From a candidate division CSSED10-310 bacterium (GTDB lineage Bacteria > CSSED10-310 > JAFGDC01), in NCBI GenBank assembly GCA_016932295.1, contig JAFGDC010000269.1:1-9575 (forward strand): 9,575 nt of DNA, given 5' to 3'. The notes under the pieces are model-generated. The model saw only the letters and a list, made by a program, of their open reading frames with translations. It made no database searches and was not told where the DNA came from. This document shows, piece after piece, positions 6,385 to 9,575 of the stretch (position 1 is the first letter of the stretch; each line of letters begins with the position of its first letter). Both the position numbers and the translations under genes were made by a program.

Positions 6385-6938
6385 CACGCACCTCCTTCAT
6401 ACCAGAAAGCGGTCAGCAGACACGTGGTGGTAATCATGTCGCGTCCACCCTTCATCGACATATTGGTCACGTTCAGAATCCTGGACTCGTTGGCGATCTT
6501 CTCATAGAACTTGCCGAACTCGTGGTAGCGGCCGGTGACCTCCAGATTGATGGGTACCTCCCCATAAAACTGGAGTTTGCGCTCCGGCATGGGATCGAAC
6601 TTGATGGGCTTCAAGTTCACTTGCGACGCGAGACTCTCTATGGTCTGCACCAGTTCGTCCACGGCCGGCTTGTTGCCCAGAATCTCCTCGGCCTGCCGCA
6701 TCTTCTCACGCAGCACATACACTTCCTTGCGGAACTCCTCGAGTTTGTTCTTCATGGCCAGGCCGCGGTTGATCTTGATCTCAAGCTGGTTGATCTGGGC
6801 CTGGAGGCGTTCGATCTGCTCCGTCTTGGGTTTGTAGATACCCGAGTAAAAGTAGATACACAATCCCACCACGATGAGCGCAACCACACCGTACTTCTGC
6901 CAATCCGGGATTTTCTCCAACGTTTCAATTATCTGCAT
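6384..6938 (-). CDS. pilO: Type IV pilus inner-membrane alignment protein PilO
   Basis: PilO pairs with PilN in the inner membrane and, with PilP, aligns the pilus motor with the secretin. The 184-residue protein has a short cytoplasmic N-terminus and one transmembrane helix (about 16-34, YGVVALIVVGLCIYFYSGIY). A periplasmic coiled coil (about 36-90) is rich in Lys, Glu, Gln and Leu, and a C-terminal ferredoxin-like domain contains the family-typical YGEVPINLEVTGRYHEFGKFYEKIANESRIL (about 124-154). Length and architecture match PilO. The ATG has GGGAGG eleven bases upstream, a rather long spacing, but no other start fits. The gene lies 25 bp after pilN and overlaps pilP by one base. Confidence 0.95.
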   Translation of the reverse strand: MQIIETLEKIPDWQKYGVVALIVVGLCIYFYSGIYKPKTEQIERLQAQINQLEIKINRGLAMKNKLEEFRKEVYVLREKMRQAEEILGNKPAVDELVQTIESLASQVNLKPIKFDPMPERKLQFYGEVPINLEVTGRYHEFGKFYEKIANESRILNVTNMSMKGGRDMITTTCLLTAFWYEGGA

Positions 6939-6963
6939 GATTGATTCAACCTCCCACTCACGA

Positions 6964-7506
6964 TCAGGTCATGATCATGCTTTTTAACTGCAGCTCGAAC
7001 TCGTAGACTTCCCTGCCGGTGATGTTCACCATCCGCGAATGGATGAACTGAACATTAGTGAAGGCGGGGCTGTTCTCCAGGGCGGTGATGAAATCACCGA
7101 TGCTGGTGAGCGAAAGGGAATAGCCGCGCAGCGTCACCCGCTCCTTGACGTTTTGGATGAACTGCAGCCAGATGTGGTCCGGCAAGCTCCGCGCCACCTC
7201 CTCAAGGAGATCCACAGGAGCCCGCTGATTGTTCCTGAGGTTGGTGATGGTGTCCAACTTTGAGCGCAGTGTCTGCTTGTCGCGCTCGTACTGAGCCACC
7301 TGATTGATGATCACTTCCAACTGTGCAACCGTTCGTTCCTTCTGCGCTTTTTCTTCCTGCTTCTCACTGATCCTGGAGTTGAAATAGTAGTTCAACACCC
7401 CGATGGTGGTGATGGTCACGATGATCACCACCAGAGAGCCGATTATCTGGAAATACACCGTTCTGTCAGGTGGCTTCTCGTGGGGTAACAGATTGATCTT
7501 GATCAT
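6964..7506 (-). CDS. pilN: Type IV pilus inner-membrane alignment protein PilN
   Basis: PilN anchors the cytoplasmic actin-like PilM to the inner membrane and pairs with PilO. The 180-residue protein starts MIKINLLPHE; the INLLP at 4-8 is the conserved cytoplasmic motif that binds the PilM cleft. One transmembrane helix follows at about 19-41 (FQIIGSLVVIIVTITTIGVL), then a coiled coil (about 44-95) rich in Gln, Lys and Glu. The periplasmic domain contains PVDLLEEVARSLPDHIWL and VTLRGYSLSLTSIGDFITALENS, both typical of PilN. The ribosome site AGGAGG lies inside the last codons of pilM, and only four bases separate the pilM stop from the ATG, so translation of the two is probably coupled. Confidence 0.96.
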   Translation of the reverse strand: MIKINLLPHEKPPDRTVYFQIIGSLVVIIVTITTIGVLNYYFNSRISEKQEEKAQKERTVAQLEVIINQVAQYERDKQTLRSKLDTITNLRNNQRAPVDLLEEVARSLPDHIWLQFIQNVKERVTLRGYSLSLTSIGDFITALENSPAFTNVQFIHSRMVNITGREVYEFELQLKSMIMT

Positions 7507-7510
7507 ACAG

Positions 7511-8572
7511 CTAGTCCCTCCTGATTCCGAGACCTACGGCAATCGCGAAAAAGGGTGAGATGTCCTGTAAATAAAGGGGATCGATCTTTTTCTGGTTGTA
7601 CGTGATGTTGGCGAACGGATTGCCGCGCACGACCGCCGTACCCAGCTTCTCCTGCAGGAATTGTTCGAGCCCCTTGACCTTCGAACATCCCCCGGTCAAT
7701 ACCACCCGATCGATATTTGCGTTCTGAGAAGTCGCCTTGAAATAATCGAACGATCGCTGAATCTCCAACGTCACGTCCTCGTTCACCGAGTCGATTATGC
7801 CCAGCACGTCATCCGGATGAATACCCTTCACTTCCTCACCCATCTTCAGGCTCTCCGCCTGTTCATAGCTGACGTTCAACTCCTTCTGGATCGCATCCGT
7901 GTACTGATTGCCGCCGATGGTGATGTCCCTGTACAACATGTGCACGCCGGCCTGGTGGATGTTGATGTTCATCACGCTCGCGCCGATGTCGATCAAGGCC
8001 ACGTTGGCGTTCTCCTGCTCGGTGTTCAACTCGTATTCATTGTACAAGGCGAAACCATCCACATCCACGATGATGGGTAACAATCCGGCCTGACGCACCA
8101 GTCCGACATAATCGTTGATCTTGTCCTTCTTCACCGCCACCAGGATCACGTCCATCTCCGAAGACGCGCTTTCCTCGAAATTCTCCATCAAGTGAAAATC
8201 AATATTGACGTCCTCAATGTCAAAGGGAATGTACTGCTCCGCCTCCCACTGGATGGACTCCTCCAACTCTTCCTTGGACATCTGGGGTAATGAAATCTTC
8301 TTCACGATCACCGAATGCCCGGATACGGAGATCACCACATACTTGCTCTTAATCTTCTGCGAGATGAACAGACGCCGAATCGCATCCACCACCACGGTGG
8401 TGTCCATGACCGTGCCATCGACGATCACCTCCGGCGGCAATTGCTCGATACCAAGGTTGAGCAGGCTCCACGATCCCTTGGCGCCTTCCTTCAGTACCAC
8501 CGCCTTGACGGAACTGGAACCGATATCCAACCCCACGAATTGTCTGTTTCGGAACACCACTGCGTCACCCAC
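7511..8572 (-). CDS. pilM: Type IV pilus actin-like assembly protein PilM
   Basis: PilM is a cytoplasmic, actin/FtsA-fold ATP-binding protein that docks on the PilN tail. The 353-residue protein shows phosphate-1 motif LDIGSSSVK (15-23) and SVSGHSVIVKKISLP (83-96), which leads into the very conserved EELEESIQWEAEQYIPFDIEDVNIDF (101-126). Phosphate-2 motif LIDIGAS (193-199) and adenosine motif VLTGGCSKVKGL (291-302) follow. This is the PilM of type IVa pili, not FtsA. The start is uncertain. GTG codons at 8572, 8560 and 8557 are in frame, and an in-frame stop lies just upstream. The later two follow a GGTGA and give a shorter N-terminus (MVFRNRQFVGLDIG or MFRNRQFVGLDIG) closer to the usual PilM. 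It is the first gene of the pil operon. Confidence 0.96.
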   Translation of the reverse strand: MGDAVVFRNRQFVGLDIGSSSVKAVVLKEGAKGSWSLLNLGIEQLPPEVIVDGTVMDTTVVVDAIRRLFISQKIKSKYVVISVSGHSVIVKKISLPQMSKEELEESIQWEAEQYIPFDIEDVNIDFHLMENFEESASSEMDVILVAVKKDKINDYVGLVRQAGLLPIIVDVDGFALYNEYELNTEQENANVALIDIGASVMNINIHQAGVHMLYRDITIGGNQYTDAIQKELNVSYEQAESLKMGEEVKGIHPDDVLGIIDSVNEDVTLEIQRSFDYFKATSQNANIDRVVLTGGCSKVKGLEQFLQEKLGTAVVRGNPFANITYNQKKIDPLYLQDISPFFAIAVGLGIRRD

Positions 8573-8608
8573 TTGTTGAGATTTTACAAGGATCTATCAT
8601 GCTTAACC

Positions 8609-8666
8609 GCTCATTTTCCTAACAAATCACTGTCCTTATTGTCAAGTCAAAACCGCCGATTGTCAA
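8609..8666 (-). promoter_or_regulatory. Candidate promoter region of the pilM-Q operon with duplicated TTGACA elements
   Basis: On the minus strand the nine-base word CTTGACAAT occurs twice, at 8667-8659 and 8646-8638, exactly 21 bp apart. The proximal TTGACA (8645-8640) is followed at 18 bp by TAGGAA preceded by TGT, a weak extended -10. The distal TTGACA (8666-8661) is followed at 17 bp by GACAAT, a four-of-six -10. The distal copy also lies in an 11-base dyad, TCAAGGCTTGA (8663-8673). This is the only good promoter candidate before pilM; which copy acts as -35 cannot be told from sequence. Confidence 0.5.
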
Positions 8667-8680
8667 GGCTTGATACGGTT

Positions 8681-9405
8681 CATCAGCGGATGCTTTCTCA
8701 TCGCAGACCCGTCATACCCCGCAGCCGTCACCGCACATCCGTTCCAAACCCTTTCTTACCAGTAAGTCCCGAATAGAACGACATGCCTTCCGGAACGGGA
8801 CTGCCCCCTCCCACACCCATCCATCACACCCTCCCTACTCAGACGATAGACCGCGGCGCTTAGTTCCGGATACCCCTTAACCGAGTATCACCGGTATCCA
8901 GTCGAAACGCGCCCGCCTGAGCGTCGCGCACACTAACCGGAACAGGGGACACACGCCCGCCACAATCGACTCCAAGATGCCGGTCCCCACCGGGAGCAAT
9001 GTGAATCGTACTCGGACAGTACGGGTCCGTGCTCCCCGCGACAGCATCGACCATGCGGCATTCCATACTCTTCCGAACGATCGTTCCTGTCATTTTTCCA
9101 GACGTTTCAAACCGGGTCGATCACAGCGCCTTTGGTTTCAATATACGCCTGAAGTGGCTCAGTAGAGAGGAGAGGTTGTCTGTCGAAAAGCGCCTTCGTG
9201 TGCCTTCAGTGGTGTCTTTATCAGCGCCACTGGCATGGCGGGGGCGGAGGAAAAACCAATCAGGCCACGCCAAGAGTGCATGTGATCAATCCGACGCGTA
9301 GCCCCGGCACACCAAGGCCGTCGGTTCACTCCCCCATAAGGACACCACCTCCTGCCTATTCACTGCGTCTTGTCATGTTCGAGTAACGCCAGCAGTGCAC
9401 CCTTT
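8681..9405. other. Stretch without a supportable gene upstream of the pil operon
   Basis: Open frames here are short (up to about 90 codons), fall in several conflicting frames, lack convincing ribosome sites, and their translations look like no family I know. I see no tRNA, rRNA, CRISPR repeat or transposon end, and no good terminator. It holds the G-rich patch listed separately and several small dyads (a 12-base palindrome at 9075-9086, and a 7-base inverted repeat at 8868-8874 with 8893-8899) of a size expected by chance. A decayed gene or an unrecognised small RNA is possible but unsupported. Confidence 0.6.
8804..8835 (-). other. G-rich, C-free patch with five G-tracts (possible G-quadruplex)
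   Basis: Read on the minus strand, 8835-8804 contains G-tracts of 3, 3, 3, 3 and 5, separated by 1, 10, 3 and 1 bases, inside a 38-base run with no C (8841-8804). The tracts are at 8835-8833, 8831-8829, 8818-8816, 8812-8810 and 8808-8804. Four three-G tracts could stack as a quadruplex, though one loop of ten bases exceeds the usual seven. It lies about 140 bp upstream of the pilM promoter candidate. Whether it folds or matters is unknown. Confidence 0.35.
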
Positions 9406-9575
9406 GTTTCCTTGGCCGCTGTGGAAGATTGAAAGCCAACGCATCGCGACGATCATTACAGGATTCCGGGTACGACCCCGTTGGAAAGAGTTCCGCCTGG
9501 TTGCCGTGGAAGATTGGAAGCCAACGCACCACGACGAACATTACAGGATTCCGGGTACGACCCCATTGGAAAGAG
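9406..9575. repeat. Start of an 85-bp tandem repeat array, running off the window edge
   Basis: Two copies with an exact 85-base period are visible. The conserved 70-base cores at 9421-9490 and 9506-9575 differ at five positions (65 of 70 identical) with no gaps. The 15-base spacers at 9406-9420 and 9491-9505 are less alike, but each leaves a TTCC upstream of the core facing GGAA in GTGGAAG. Inside the core, TTCC (9464-9467) and GGAA (9483-9486) flank GGGTACGACCC, a second hairpin-like dyad. The period is not a multiple of three, so a repeated protein is unlikely. It is far too long for a CRISPR repeat-spacer unit. The copies may continue to the right. Confidence 0.85.

Noticed and set aside
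8868..8899. Inverted repeat GGATACC / GGTATCC with an 18-base loop
   Set aside because: Seven-base arms with a long loop are expected by chance, and no T-run follows on either strand, so it is not a terminator.
9075..9086. Perfect 12-base palindrome GAACGATCGTTC, resembling a Gram-positive-type LexA (SOS) box
   Set aside because: About two 12-base palindromes are expected by chance in a window this long, the match to the full SOS consensus is incomplete, and no gene starts next to it.
9029..9301. A 90-codon plus-strand frame and other short frames upstream of pilM
   Set aside because: There is no convincing ribosome site, no recognisable motif, and several conflicting frames of similar length overlap; all look like chance frames in GC-rich DNA.
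9406..9575. The repeats as a CRISPR array
   Set aside because: The conserved block is 70 bases with only 15 between copies, the reverse of the repeat and spacer proportions of CRISPR, and no cas gene is visible.

Overview
The window comes from a Gram-negative (diderm) bacterium of moderately high GC. Every gene I can support lies on the minus strand, so the biology reads from right to left. The pilM-N-O-P-Q order, the style of the PilM protein, and an aroQ-efp-accB-accC block just downstream recall gene orders I remember from Geobacter-like Deltaproteobacteria (Desulfobacterota). I could not search a database, so the lineage is an inference.

Layout, right to left. Bases 9406-9575 hold the start of an 85-bp tandem repeat that runs off the window edge. 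Bases 8681-9405 show no convincing gene; they contain a C-free, G-rich patch on the minus strand. Bases 8609-8666 hold the likely promoter region of the pilus operon, with two TTGACA elements 21 bp apart. Then come pilM (8572-7511), pilN, pilO, pilP and pilQ (ending at 3825), tightly packed with gaps of 25 bp or less and overlapping or nearly touching genes. Two unrecognised lipoprotein genes follow (3795-3184 and 3164-2607). The unit closes with a textbook intrinsic terminator at 2594-2557. A second unit begins after it with a candidate promoter at 2540-2512 and runs aroQ, efp, accB and accC; accC is cut by the left window edge.

How the genes work together. PilM (cytoplasmic actin-like), PilN and PilO (inner-membrane, coiled-coil) and PilP (periplasmic) form the alignment complex that links the type IV pilus motor to the outer-membrane secretin PilQ. 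The two lipoproteins are placed to be co-transcribed with the secretin and are the least explained proteins here. The second unit is housekeeping: type II 3-dehydroquinase (shikimate pathway), elongation factor P (relief of polyproline stalling), and the biotin carrier and biotin carboxylase subunits of acetyl-CoA carboxylase (fatty acid synthesis).

I do not see a clearly new multi-gene system. The most useful leads are the lipoprotein pair, the apparent lack of a lipobox in PilP, the 85-bp repeat array, and the unusual DNA upstream of pilM.
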